Of a DNA stretch of 64,000 bases, positions 1-8,329 are shown piece after piece; position 1 is the stretch's first letter, and each line of letters opens with the position of its first letter. The position numbers and the translations under genes are program-made. The stretch lies in assembly GCF_010548375.1 (NCBI RefSeq), contig NZ_JAAGLY010000011.1:124001-188000 (forward strand). Direction: 5' to 3'. The notes below the pieces were generated by a model. It was not told the DNA's origin. It ran no database searches and worked only from the letters and a program-made list of their open reading frames with translations. Source of the stretch: Streptomyces sp. SID13726. GTDB lineage: Bacteria; Actinomycetota; Actinomycetes; Streptomycetales; Streptomycetaceae.

Positions 1-325
1 GGGCCCGGTCGGCGAGGCGCCGGCAGGTGTCGGGGTGGACGGTGCTGTGCACGGCGATCACCCCGCCCTTGCGCAGCCCGGTCAGTACGCCCGCTTCGCC
101 GGTGACGACCTCCTCGACGTCCGCGTCGTCGACCACGCAGACGCACACCAGGTCGCTGACGGCGGCCAGGTCGGCGGGTGAGGAGGCGCGTTTCGCGGCG
201 GTGTCGGCGAAGGGCACGAGTGTGGCGGGGCGCCGGGCCCACAGCGTCGTCTCGTACCCGGCGTCGACGATCCGGCGGGCCATGGGGGCGCCTTGGCTGC
301 CCAGTCCGATGAATCCGACCCTCAT
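1..325 (-). CDS. NAD(P)-binding 3-hydroxyisobutyrate dehydrogenase-like protein (partial)
   Basis: Only the first 108 or so residues are in the window; the C-terminus lies beyond the left edge. The protein opens with a Rossmann dinucleotide loop (G-L-G-S-Q-G, residues 7-12) and continues as in the 6-phosphogluconate/3-hydroxyisobutyrate dehydrogenase family, with H-S-T-V-H-P-D at the usual place for the substrate-loop motif. Its ATG overlaps the stop of the upstream DoxX gene as ATGA, so it is probably the eighth gene of the operon starting at 6665. It is the first of three such enzymes here. Family members oxidise beta-hydroxy acids; the substrate is unknown. Confidence 0.85.
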   Translation of the reverse strand, partial: MRVGFIGLGSQGAPMARRIVDAGYETTLWARRPATLVPFADTAAKRASSPADLAAVSDLVCVCVVDDADVEEVVTGEAGVLTGLRKGGVIAVHSTVHPDTCRRLADRA

Positions 326-843
326 GACAGGACCTCCTCCTTGACGGGCACGGGTTCGGGACGCCAGCACACCGCCAGCAGCCCTGCCGTAGCCACCATC
401 CCCACGCCCAGTGCGACGCCTCCCCCGGCCCAGCCGGTCACCGCGATGCCGGCCGCCTCGTCCACGGAGACGTCCCCCGGGCCGAGCAGCGCCAGTGCCA
501 GCGCGACGACGGCGAGCGTGAGGACGTACTCGTAGCCCTCCTTGAAGACGAAGAAGCCGTTGGGGCGGTGCGCGAGCAGGCCCGCGACGAGCATCACCGA
601 CATGACCGCCGCGCAGGCCAGCGGGGTGAGCAGACCCAGCAACAGCAGGGCGCCCGCGCCGACTTCGGTGAGGACGCTGAGCCACGCCTGGAGGGTGCCG
701 TGGCGCAGGCCGAGGCCGGTGAACCAGCGGGCGGTGCCCGCGATACGGCCGCCGCCGCGCCAGTGGTTGAGGCCGTGCGCGATCATGACGGCGCCCAGGA
801 CCAGGCGCACCAGCAGCAGCGCGAGTGTGTCGGAGTCGCTCAT
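322..843 (-). CDS. DoxX family membrane protein
   Basis: A 173-residue protein with about four predicted membrane helices, the first at about residues 8-25, and the basic loop between helices 1 and 2 common in DoxX proteins. DoxX proteins are small integral membrane proteins; some act with quinone or thiosulfate oxidation or redox stress, but the role here is unknown. The ATG overlaps the stop of the alpha/beta hydrolase (ATGA), and its own stop overlaps the next start, so translation is probably coupled through all three genes. It may tie the operon's oxidative steps to the membrane, which is inference. Confidence 0.8.
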   Translation of the reverse strand: MSDSDTLALLLVRLVLGAVMIAHGLNHWRGGGRIAGTARWFTGLGLRHGTLQAWLSVLTEVGAGALLLLGLLTPLACAAVMSVMLVAGLLAHRPNGFFVFKEGYEYVLTLAVVALALALLGPGDVSVDEAAGIAVTGWAGGGVALGVGMVATAGLLAVCWRPEPVPVKEEVLS

Positions 844-1739
844 CCCGCTCTCCCCTCTCTCGCCTGCGCGCAGGCGTTCTCCCTGGTCACCGCGGACTCC
901 TCGGCGAACGACAGCACTTTGAGGTGGTAGGCCCGGGCGGAGTGGCCAAGGCTCAGGTTGTGCCCGCTGTCGGGCTGTTCGTTGACGCGGACCCGGGGCG
1001 AGGCGGTGAAGAGGGCGGCGATGTCGGCGAGGGCGTCGGGCCCCGAACTCCACACCTCCTCGTGGTCGCCCAGGCTGTACTGGACCGGTATCCGTACGCG
1101 GGCGGCCAGTTCGGGGAGTTCGTAGCGCCAGTGGCGGGCCGCGGACTCGTAGGGCGGCGACTCGGCGGCGATGCTCGCGCCTCCCGCCACCTCGGGCGGG
1201 TACAAGTGGCTCGGTCCCCACAGGACTTCACGCAGGCGGGCGCGTGCGCGGCCCGACCGGCGCAGGTCGTCCTCGGGGCCGAACTCCAGGAAGTTCAGGG
1301 AGCGCGGGTGGTGGTGGCGGCCGGTGCCGGCGATCTCCAGGCCGAGCAGGTCGTGTCCGCGCGGGTCGGCGGCCATCCGCACGGCGAGTTCGCAGCCCGC
1401 CGAGTGCGCCAGCAGGAACACGCCCGCGCCTCGTGGCCGGTCGGCGAGCAGGCGGTCGAGCGCCGCGTAAGAGAGGTCGACTCTCCTGGCGGGGTCGGTG
1501 AGTTGGGCGGCCCGGTCCAGCGAGGCGCCGTACCCCGGGCGGTCCAGGGCGAGGACGCCGAAGCCGAGGTCGGCGGCCGTGCGCAGGAGCGAGAGGCGCG
1601 GCAGGTCCGGGCAGTCGAAGTACGTGGAGGTGGTGGCGCCGCCGTGCAGGGCGAGGACGACGGCACGCGGCTCCCGTACCCAACTGGCCCGATAGGAAAG
1701 GGAGATGCCGTCGACCTCGACGACTTGGCTCTGTGTCAC
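840..1739 (-). CDS. alpha/beta hydrolase
   Basis: A 299-residue alpha/beta-hydrolase. The oxyanion-hole H-G-G is at residues 32-34, the nucleophile elbow A-H-S-A-G has Ser113, an acid candidate lies in S-L-G-D-H, and the catalytic His is in D-S-G-H near the C-terminus. The GTG start at 1739 shares a GTGA overlap with the stop of the DUF35-thiolase gene. The enzyme may hydrolyse an ester, lactone or CoA thioester made by the P450 and thiolase-fold proteins of this operon. No family-specific motif fixes the substrate. Confidence 0.85.
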   Translation of the reverse strand: MTQSQVVEVDGISLSYRASWVREPRAVVLALHGGATTSTYFDCPDLPRLSLLRTAADLGFGVLALDRPGYGASLDRAAQLTDPARRVDLSYAALDRLLADRPRGAGVFLLAHSAGCELAVRMAADPRGHDLLGLEIAGTGRHHHPRSLNFLEFGPEDDLRRSGRARARLREVLWGPSHLYPPEVAGGASIAAESPPYESAARHWRYELPELAARVRIPVQYSLGDHEEVWSSGPDALADIAALFTASPRVRVNEQPDSGHNLSLGHSARAYHLKVLSFAEESAVTRENACAQAREGRAG

Positions 1740-3379
1740 GTGTCCGTCCTGAGGAGCAGGACCCCGCTGGGCGCGAGGCCGCCGGTGCTGACCACGGCGA
1801 CCCGGGCGCCGGGCACCTGGCGCTCTCCCCCGTCGCCGCGCAGCTGGACGATCGCCTCGTGGACCAGGCCCATACCGTGGGTGCGGCCGTGGGAGAGCTG
1901 GCCGCCGTGGGTGTTCAGGGGCAGTACGCCGTCTCTGGCGATGTTCTTTCCTCCGTCCAGGAAGTCCTTCGCCTCGCCGATGCCGCAGAAGCCCAACGCC
2001 TCTATCCAGGAAAGGCAGTTGAAGGTGAAGCCGTCGTAGAGCTGGGCCACGTCGACGTCGGCGGGGCGCAGGTCGGTGCGGGTCCAGAGGTGGGCGGACT
2101 GGCCGAGGGTGTGGGGTTCGTGGGTGAGGGTGCTCTGGTCCCATTCCATGCGCTCGGTGATCTGGGTGCCGACGGCCTCGACCAGGACGGGCGGCTTCGC
2201 GAGGTCGCGGGCCGCGTCCACGGCGGAGACGATGACGGCGACGGCTCCGTCGCAGGGGACGTCGCAGTCGTAGAGCCCGAACGGGGTGGTGATGGGCCGG
2301 GCTTCGAGGTAATCGTCCATCGTCAGCGGGTCGCGGTAGATCGCGGTGGGGTTGAGGGCGGCGTTGGCGCGCTGGTTGAGGGCGATCCAGCCGAGGGTCT
2401 CGCGGGTGGTGCCGTAACGGTGCATGTGGCGCTGGGCGTTCTGGGCGAGGGTGTGGGCGGCGGAGGACGCGCCGAAGGGCTTGAGCCAGCCCGCGTCGCC
2501 GCCGGCCGGGACCGGCAGCCTGCCCTGCTTGAGCAACTCGCCGTGGCTCGCCTCCCACAGGGTGCGGAAGCACAGCACGTGGCGGGCGAGGCCCCCGGCG
2601 ACGGCGAGCATGGCCGCGATCAGCGAGCCGCCGGGGCCGAAGGTCTCTCCGCCGCCGTTGTACCAGGTGGGCCGGATGCCGAGGGCGGACTCCAGGGCGG
2701 TGACGCCGCCTTCGGAGAAGCCGCCGTAGGGGCCGGGTCCCGGGTAGGTGGCGAGTCCGTCGATGTCGTCGAGGGTGAGTCCGGCGTCGGCGATGGCCGC
2801 CTCGCAGGCCTGGAGGGTGAGGGAGATCGGGGGGACCATCAGCCGGCGGCCGAGCCGCGAGCTGCCGATGCCGGTGAGCGCGACCTTGTCCTCGAACTTC
2901 TCCGTGGTCGCCATGGGCCGGACCACGGGCGCGGTGTCGTCCTCGGGCAGCGGTGCCGGTTCGCCCTGCTCGGCGGCCGGGCGGAACAGCGGCAGCCATA
3001 CGTCCCCGGACTGCTCGAAGACGACCTCCATCCGCATGCCGAGGGCGAGTTGGTCTGGGTCGCACTCGACGGCGTTGGTGGTGAGCCGTACCCGGGGGTC
3101 CTCTTCGAGGGCGACCTGGGCGACGACGTACCGCGGCGGGAGTCCGGGTGCGGTGAAGCGGTGGTTGACGGTGAAGCCGATGAGGGTGGCGTGGCCGGAG
3201 ACGGCCCGTGGGGCCAGCTCATGTCCGTGGCAGTACCGGCAGACGGGCTGCGGTGGGTGGATCAGGGCCGTGCACGAGCGGCACTCCTGTATCCGCAGCC
3301 TGCCGTCCGCCCCCGAGGTCCAGAAGAAGGCGTTCTGGTCGGTGAGTTGGGGCTGGGGGCGGCCCGGGGTTCCGGCCAC
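1736..3379 (-). CDS. DUF35 OB-fold / thiolase (SCP-x, Ltp2-like) fusion
   Basis: A 547-residue two-domain protein. Residues 1-140 form a DUF35 domain with a zinc-ribbon pattern (Cys33, Cys36, Cys47, Cys50) and an OB-fold. From about residue 160 it is thiolase-like, with N-T-H-G-G around His491. The loop that carries the thiolase nucleophile instead reads N-G-G-G-E-T-F-G, with no cysteine, so ordinary thiolysis is unlikely. In steroid side-chain loss Ltp2, a cysteine-less thiolase homologue, works with the DUF35 domain of ChsH2 as a retro-aldolase. By analogy this may be a self-contained retro-aldolase. The GTG start at 3379 has an A-A-G-G-G-A ribosome site. It lies between the P450 and hydrolase genes. 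Confidence 0.87.
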   Translation of the reverse strand: MAGTPGRPQPQLTDQNAFFWTSGADGRLRIQECRSCTALIHPPQPVCRYCHGHELAPRAVSGHATLIGFTVNHRFTAPGLPPRYVVAQVALEEDPRVRLTTNAVECDPDQLALGMRMEVVFEQSGDVWLPLFRPAAEQGEPAPLPEDDTAPVVRPMATTEKFEDKVALTGIGSSRLGRRLMVPPISLTLQACEAAIADAGLTLDDIDGLATYPGPGPYGGFSEGGVTALESALGIRPTWYNGGGETFGPGGSLIAAMLAVAGGLARHVLCFRTLWEASHGELLKQGRLPVPAGGDAGWLKPFGASSAAHTLAQNAQRHMHRYGTTRETLGWIALNQRANAALNPTAIYRDPLTMDDYLEARPITTPFGLYDCDVPCDGAVAVIVSAVDAARDLAKPPVLVEAVGTQITERMEWDQSTLTHEPHTLGQSAHLWTRTDLRPADVDVAQLYDGFTFNCLSWIEALGFCGIGEAKDFLDGGKNIARDGVLPLNTHGGQLSHGRTHGMGLVHEAIVQLRGDGGERQVPGARVAVVSTGGLAPSGVLLLRTDT

Positions 3380-3396
3380 GTGGGTCCCTTTCGTCG

Positions 3397-4752
3397 TCAG
3401 CGGGTGATGCGCGCCCGGCCCGGTCGTACGGTGACCGGCTCGGCGAGGCGCTCCTCGTCGCAGGCCTTCTGGAGGATCTCCAAGGTCTCGTCGAGGGAGG
3501 GGCCGAGGCGGGTGCCGGGTGTGAAGGTGGCCGGGAGCCGGCGCATGCCCTGGATGATGCCGATCGTCTCGTAGTGGACGGTGGCGTCGGGGTCGCAGCG
3601 GAAGTCGGGCATGCGGTCGAGCACGGCCGTGACCATCCGTTTGAACACCGTGCGGGCGACGTTGGAGCCGATGCAGCGGTGGATGCCGAGGCCGAAGCTG
3701 CTGTGCCGGTTGCCCTTGCGTTCCATGTCGACCCGGTCGGGGTCGGGGAAGACGGACGGGTCCCGGTTGGCCATCGCCCAGGACAGCCACAGCCGCTCGC
3801 CCTCCTCGAACCGCTGGCCGGCGATCTCGCAGTCGGCGGAGAACGTACGGCCGTCTCCCGGCGCCGGTGTGAAATAGCGCAGGAACTCCTCGGTGGCCGA
3901 GTCCAGCAGGGTCTCGCGCTCGCGGCTGAGCCGGTCCCGCTCACCGGGATGTTCGGACAGCCACTCCAGGGCGTGCGCGGTGAGCGCGGTCGTGGTGTCG
4001 AAGCCACCGCCGACGAGCAGGGCGAGGACGCCGGTCAGCTCCTCGTCGGAGGGGTTCTTCCCGTCGATCTCGGCATGTACGAGGGCGTCGATGAGGCCCG
4101 GCCTGGGCTGCTCGCGGACCTTGAGGATGGACATGTAGAGGGCCATGCCCATGTTCCGGCCGAGCTCCGAGACCCGGGGCATGTCGGGTGAGTTGGGCGG
4201 GGTGTAGACGGAGGCGTGGGCCGGTTCGTTGTAGACGGTCCAGTCCTTGAGGGGGATGCCCATCATCGCCAGGGTGAGGACGGCCGGGACGATGTTGGCG
4301 AGGTCGTCGACGAAGTCGATCCGCCCGTCCTCGATCCTCTCGTCGATGCAGGCGCGGACCACCTCGTCGACGAAGGGGATCCAGCGGCTGACGGCGGCCG
4401 GGGAGAGGTAGGGGTTGAGGGTCTGGCGGTAGTGGCGCTGGCCCGGCGGGTCCATCTCCAGGAATCCGCCCTGCTGTTCGCGGGCGCGGGGCGGCGAGGG
4501 GATGGTGATGCCCTTGTAGCCGCGCCGCTCGCCCTTCACGTCGTGGTCGTTGGAGAGGTACTCGGCGGACCGGGCGAGTTCGAAGACCTCGTGGTGGCCG
4601 CTGGCGACCCAGTGGCCGCCGTGGGTGTCGGTCCAGGCGATGGGGCACTTGCCGTGCAGTTCGTGGGTGATCTCCTCGAACTGGTGGCGGTACTCGGGGG
4701 TGTGGCGGTCGAAGTGCACCTGGTGCTTCTTGCGGTCCTCGGCCTCGCTCAT
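3397..4752 (-). CDS. cytochrome P450
   Basis: A 451-residue bacterial class I P450. The I-helix has G-G-G-F-D-T-T-T, the ExxR motif lies in E-E-F-L-R-Y, and the heme-binding loop S-F-G-L-G-I-H-R-C-I-G places the thiolate ligand at Cys360. It should hydroxylate a substrate using electrons from the 3Fe-4S ferredoxin encoded 15 bases upstream. No ferredoxin reductase is present. The co-transcribed mycofactocin-type SDR would suit oxidation of the resulting alcohol. The substrate cannot be read from the sequence. Confidence 0.93.
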   Translation of the reverse strand: MSEAEDRKKHQVHFDRHTPEYRHQFEEITHELHGKCPIAWTDTHGGHWVASGHHEVFELARSAEYLSNDHDVKGERRGYKGITIPSPPRAREQQGGFLEMDPPGQRHYRQTLNPYLSPAAVSRWIPFVDEVVRACIDERIEDGRIDFVDDLANIVPAVLTLAMMGIPLKDWTVYNEPAHASVYTPPNSPDMPRVSELGRNMGMALYMSILKVREQPRPGLIDALVHAEIDGKNPSDEELTGVLALLVGGGFDTTTALTAHALEWLSEHPGERDRLSRERETLLDSATEEFLRYFTPAPGDGRTFSADCEIAGQRFEEGERLWLSWAMANRDPSVFPDPDRVDMERKGNRHSSFGLGIHRCIGSNVARTVFKRMVTAVLDRMPDFRCDPDATVHYETIGIIQGMRRLPATFTPGTRLGPSLDETLEILQKACDEERLAEPVTVRPGRARITR

Positions 4753-4767
4753 GAAGTCGCCCTCCTT

Positions 4768-4959
4768 TCAGAACAGTTGGATGGCTCGTTCCGGGCAGGA
4801 GTGCGCGGCCTCGCGCACCTCCTCCTCCTGGTCGGCCGGGACGTCCTCGCCGACGGCGGTGGAGTGCCCGTCGACGTCGTCCAGTTCGAAGGCCTTCGGC
4901 GCGATCATGGCGCAGAGCGTGTGGCCCTGGCAGCGCTCCGGATCGACTCGCACCTTCAC
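4768..4959 (-). CDS. 3Fe-4S type ferredoxin
   Basis: A 63-residue ferredoxin with the pattern C-x2-H-x2-C near the N-terminus (Cys10, His13, Cys16) and a distal C-P at Cys55. That leaves three cysteines, so a [3Fe-4S] cluster is expected. Such ferredoxins are standard P450 partners in Streptomyces. The GTG start at 4959 follows a clear G-G-G-A-G-G. Its place between the SDR and the P450 makes it the likely electron donor to that P450. Confidence 0.9.
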   Translation of the reverse strand: MKVRVDPERCQGHTLCAMIAPKAFELDDVDGHSTAVGEDVPADQEEEVREAAHSCPERAIQLF

Positions 4960-4994
4960 GGATTGCCTCCCTGTCACGGTGGGGTTCTCGCTGC

Positions 4995-5855
4995 TCAGCG
5001 GTGCCAGTCGTACCACTTGACGTATCCGCCCGCGTCCACCCGCAGCTGGGTCCCGGTGATGAAGCGGGCCTCGTCCGAGGCGAGGAAGAGTACGGCTTCG
5101 CTGATGTCGCGCGGCTCGACGTACCGGACGGGCATGGCCTGCTGCACCGCGAAGGCGGGCTCGGCGTCCTCGCGGGTGGGGTTCTCCAGGTCGGGCCGGA
5201 ACGACTTGTACATCGGCTCGCTCTGGAGCATCCGGGTGTTCACGTTGGTGGGGTGGATGACGTTGGCGCGCTGGTTCAACGGTGCCAGATTCCGGGCGAG
5301 TTCGTGTACGTACTCGGACAACGCCCGTTTGGCGAAGGCGTATCCGGCGCCCCCGGGGTTGGCGCCGGGGTCCTGCACGATGCCGTGGTCCATGAGGGCC
5401 GCGGTAGAGCCGGTCGCGATGACGGAGGCGCCCTCGCGCAGGTGCGGGAGCGAGAGCTGGATGGCGTTGATGGTGCCGATCAGGTCGACGTCGATCGCGT
5501 CGCACCAGGCCTGGAGCTTGGGTTCGCCGCGCAGCGGGGCGATGCCGGCCTGGGCGACCACGATGTCCAGGCGGCCGAGTTCGGCGAGGCCCGTGTCCAG
5601 TGCGCCGCGCAGCTGCGCGGTGTCCCGTACGTCGGCCTGGAGCGCGACGATCCGGCGGCCCTGCTCCTCGACCAGGCGGGCCGTCTCCTTGAGGTCCTCG
5701 GGTGTCGCCATCGGGTAGCCGACCGTCTCGTAGTCGCGGCAGATGTCGACCGCGATGATGTCGGCGCCTTCCTCGGCCAGCCGCACGGCGTGGCTGCGTC
5801 CCTGTCCGCGTGCCGCGCCGGTGATGAACGCGACCTTGCCTTCGACTCGTCCCAT
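4995..5855 (-). CDS. mycofactocin-coupled SDR family oxidoreductase (carveol dehydrogenase-like)
   Basis: A 286-residue short-chain dehydrogenase with T-G-A-A-R-G-Q-G at 12-19, Ser150, Tyr172 and Lys176. The G-Q-G-R-S-H sequence after the cofactor loop, followed by an insertion at about residues 40-60, marks the SDR subfamily (TIGR03971) whose NAD is thought to stay bound and be recycled by mycofactocin. Carveol dehydrogenase is the named member. No mycofactocin genes are in the window. It lies 35 bases upstream of the ferredoxin gene and probably oxidises an alcohol in the same pathway as the P450. Confidence 0.88.
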   Translation of the reverse strand: MGRVEGKVAFITGAARGQGRSHAVRLAEEGADIIAVDICRDYETVGYPMATPEDLKETARLVEEQGRRIVALQADVRDTAQLRGALDTGLAELGRLDIVVAQAGIAPLRGEPKLQAWCDAIDVDLIGTINAIQLSLPHLREGASVIATGSTAALMDHGIVQDPGANPGGAGYAFAKRALSEYVHELARNLAPLNQRANVIHPTNVNTRMLQSEPMYKSFRPDLENPTREDAEPAFAVQQAMPVRYVEPRDISEAVLFLASDEARFITGTQLRVDAGGYVKWYDWHR

Positions 5856-5873
5856 CGGGGTGTCCCTTCGTGT

Positions 5874-6665
5874 TCAGTGCTGCTGTCCGGGGGCCGCCGC
5901 GTCCAGCACGGCGGCCAAGGCCCCGAGGTCCGCGCCGAGTTGGTCCGCGACCGCCCTGACGACGTCCAGGTCCTTGCCGAGGAATCCGGCCGTGGACCGG
6001 GCGAACTCCGCGACCGAGCCGCGGCGTACGACTCCGGCGAGGGCGCGGCTCGCGGCGCTGCCGTGGGTGAGGGCGTCCAGGAGGACGGTCTCGTCGATTC
6101 CGAGCTGCCGCCCCAGGCGTGCCGCGTGGGACAGCAGGCCGATCTGGGCGGCGAAGAGGGTGTTGTTGACCAGCTTGACCCGCTGTCCCGTGCCCAGTGG
6201 GCCCACGTGCAGCACGGGGTCGGCGTAGCTGCGCAGGATCGGCCGGACGCGGGCGACGGTGTCGTCGGCGCCGCCCACGAAGAGGGTGACGCGACCCGCG
6301 GCGATGTCGTGCGGGCCACCGCTGACGGGGGCGTCGACCACGTCGATCCCGCGTGCCGCGACGGCCTCGACGGTGTCCGGATGGCCGGTGGTGTGGACGA
6401 CGAGGACGGCTCCGGCCGGCATCGCGTCCAACAGCCCGCTCTCCAGGCAGACTTCACGGACCTGGTCGTCGTCGTACACGCACACCAGCACGGCGTCGGC
6501 ACCCTCGGCGACCTCGGCCGTGTCGGCCACGACCCGGGCCGACTCCCGGTCGAGGGCACGGCGGGTCTCGGTGCTCCGGCCGAGCACCCGCACGTCATGG
6601 CCTGCCTCGGCGAGCCTGCGGAGCATCGGGCGGCCCATTCTCCCGGCGCCCACGACACCGATCAC
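5874..6665 (-). CDS. NAD(P)-dependent 3-hydroxyisobutyrate dehydrogenase-like oxidoreductase
   Basis: A 263-residue protein with the Rossmann loop G-A-G-R-M-G near the start, the substrate motif D-A-P-V-S-G-G-P and the catalytic-Lys region K-L-V-N-N-T. All three are typical of beta-hydroxyacid dehydrogenases. I chose the GTG at 6665 because G-G-A-A-G-G-G-A-G lies at the right distance; an ATG farther upstream has no comparable site. It is the first gene of the leftward eight-gene operon and is divergent from the aldehyde dehydrogenase operon. It is paralogous to the genes at 1-325 and 31337-32185. Confidence 0.88.
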   Translation of the reverse strand: MIGVVGAGRMGRPMLRRLAEAGHDVRVLGRSTETRRALDRESARVVADTAEVAEGADAVLVCVYDDDQVREVCLESGLLDAMPAGAVLVVHTTGHPDTVEAVAARGIDVVDAPVSGGPHDIAAGRVTLFVGGADDTVARVRPILRSYADPVLHVGPLGTGQRVKLVNNTLFAAQIGLLSHAARLGRQLGIDETVLLDALTHGSAASRALAGVVRRGSVAEFARSTAGFLGKDLDVVRAVADQLGADLGALAAVLDAAAPGQQH

Positions 6666-6686
6666 AAGAATCTCCCTTCCGAATGC

Positions 6687-6850
6687 GAGAACCATACTTT
6701 CATCGAGGCGTCGATCGGAAGTCCCGTGTCTTGACTTCATGTCACTGCATGACAAATGGAAGGAGCACACAGCCGAGGTCGTGACGGGCGCCAGGGGTAG
6801 GGGTATGGTTCTCAGCGAACTGGACACTGGATCTCTCTTTCAGAGAACCA
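6687..6850. promoter_or_regulatory. divergent promoter region with degenerate island operator and a long-spaced inverted repeat
   Basis: The 212 bases between the two divergent operons hold no gene. At 6687-6701 is a weak match to the island palindrome (GAGAAC-CAT-ACTTTC). At 6806-6813 and 6843-6850 are perfect 8-bp arms TGGTTCTC and GAGAACCA separated by 29 bases. Inside this lies TCTCT-TTC-AGAGA (6834-6846). Placement between divergent starts suits a regulator site, but the matches are poorer than elsewhere in the island. Confidence 0.45.
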
Positions 6851-6877
6851 CATTTCCACAGCCGGGAAGGGAACGGG

Positions 6878-8329
6878 ATGCCACTCCCGCACACACGACG
6901 GCTGCTCGTCGACGGACAACTCCTCGACCCGGAGCGGACGTTCACCACGATCGACCCCGCGAGCGGCGACGTCCTCGGCGCCGCCCCGGACGCCACGCCC
7001 GAGCAGGCCGAGGCCGCCGTCACGGCTGCCCGCCGCGCCTTCGACACCACGAGCTGGCCGACGGACCGGGAGTTCCGGATCCACTGCCTCGACCAGCTCC
7101 ACCGGGCGCTCACCGAACACCTCGAAGAACTACGGGAGTTGACGATCGCCGAGGTCGGCGCGCCCCGCATGCTCACCCACGGCCAGCAGCTCGACGAGCC
7201 GGTGGAGCTGGTCCGCTACTACGCCGACCTGCTGCGCACCCACCCGCTGACCGAGGATCTGGGCGTGGTCGAGTACCAGGGGCAGCGCCATCACCGCTGG
7301 GTGGAGAAGGAGGCGGGCGGGGTCCTCGCGGCGATCGTGCCGTACAACTACCCCGTCCAGCTGGCCCTCGCCAAGCTCGCCCCCGCACTGGCCGCCGGCT
7401 GCACGGTCGTACTCAAAGGTGCCCCGGACACCCCGCTGATCACCCTGGCCCTGGGCGAGCTGATCGCGGAGCACACCGACGTCCCGCCGGGTGTGGTGAA
7501 CGTCCTGACCGCGTCGGACACTGCGGTCGGAGAGCTGCTCACCACCCACCCGGCCGTCGACATGGTCAGCTTCACCGGTTCCACCGCGACCGGGCGCCGG
7601 ATCATGGCCGCCGCGAGTTCCACGGTGAAGCGGGTCTTCCTCGAACTCGGCGGCAAGTCGGCCCTGATCGTCCTGGACGACGCCGACTTCACGGCGGCGG
7701 CGCGCTACGCGGCGTACATGATCTGTCTGCACGCGGGGCAGAGCTGCGCGATCACCTCCCGGATGCTGGTGCCGAGGAACCGGCACGACGAGATCGTGGA
7801 GCGGGTCGCGGGCGCGCTCGACCGGGTGCGGTACGGCGATCCCGCGCACCCCCGCACCTACATGGGCCCGCTGATCAGCGAACGGCAGCGGGACAAGGTC
7901 GACGGCATGGTCCGGCGCGCCGTCGCCGCGGGCGCCACGCTGGTGACCGGCGGCAAGCGTGTCGACCCCGGCTTCTTCTACACACCCACCCTGCTCACCG
8001 GCGTGGACCCGAGGAGCGAGCTGGCGCAGGAGGAGGTCTTCGGGCCGGTCCTCGCGGTCCTGCCGTACGACGACGAGGACGACGCGGTGCGGATCGCGAA
8101 CGACTCGGTGTACGGGCTGTCCGGCGCGGTCATGGGCGCCGACCGGGAGCGGGCCCTGGCGCTGGCACGGCGGATCAGGACCGGCACGTTCAGCGTGAAC
8201 GGCGGCAACTACTTCTTCGCCGACACCCCGTTCGGGGGCTACCGACAGTCCGGGATCGGCAGGGAGAAGGGCATCGACGGACTGGAGGAGTTCATGGAAC
8301 GCAAGACCTACGGCGAGGTGGTCGCATGA
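6878..8329 (+). CDS. aldehyde dehydrogenase family protein
   Basis: A 483-residue NAD(P)-dependent aldehyde dehydrogenase with general base Glu256 in L-E-L-G-G-K-S and nucleophile Cys290 in G-Q-S-C-A. It oxidises an aldehyde to the carboxylic acid that CoA-activating enzymes can take up. It is strikingly similar by eye to the enzyme at 49651-51105, for example in the block around T-V-V-L-K-G-A-P-D-T-P, so the two are island paralogues. The ATG follows a G-A-A-G-G-G site. Its stop overlaps the CoA-transferase start (ATGA). Confidence 0.93.
   Translation: MPLPHTRRLLVDGQLLDPERTFTTIDPASGDVLGAAPDATPEQAEAAVTAARRAFDTTSWPTDREFRIHCLDQLHRALTEHLEELRELTIAEVGAPRMLTHGQQLDEPVELVRYYADLLRTHPLTEDLGVVEYQGQRHHRWVEKEAGGVLAAIVPYNYPVQLALAKLAPALAAGCTVVLKGAPDTPLITLALGELIAEHTDVPPGVVNVLTASDTAVGELLTTHPAVDMVSFTGSTATGRRIMAAASSTVKRVFLELGGKSALIVLDDADFTAAARYAAYMICLHAGQSCAITSRMLVPRNRHDEIVERVAGALDRVRYGDPAHPRTYMGPLISERQRDKVDGMVRRAVAAGATLVTGGKRVDPGFFYTPTLLTGVDPRSELAQEEVFGPVLAVLPYDDEDDAVRIANDSVYGLSGAVMGADRERALALARRIRTGTFSVNGGNYFFADTPFGGYRQSGIGREKGIDGLEEFMERKTYGEVVA

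Noticed and set aside
1733..3574. A long plus-strand frame (613 codons) across the DUF35-thiolase gene
   Set aside because: It is Gly/Val-rich with no motif, antisense to a gene with zinc-ribbon and thiolase signatures; a shadow frame.
4984..4998. Another island operator between the SDR and ferredoxin genes
   Set aside because: Only one half-site (GTTCTC, matching the left half of 60263 in reverse) is present, inside an operon, with no partner arm; probably chance.
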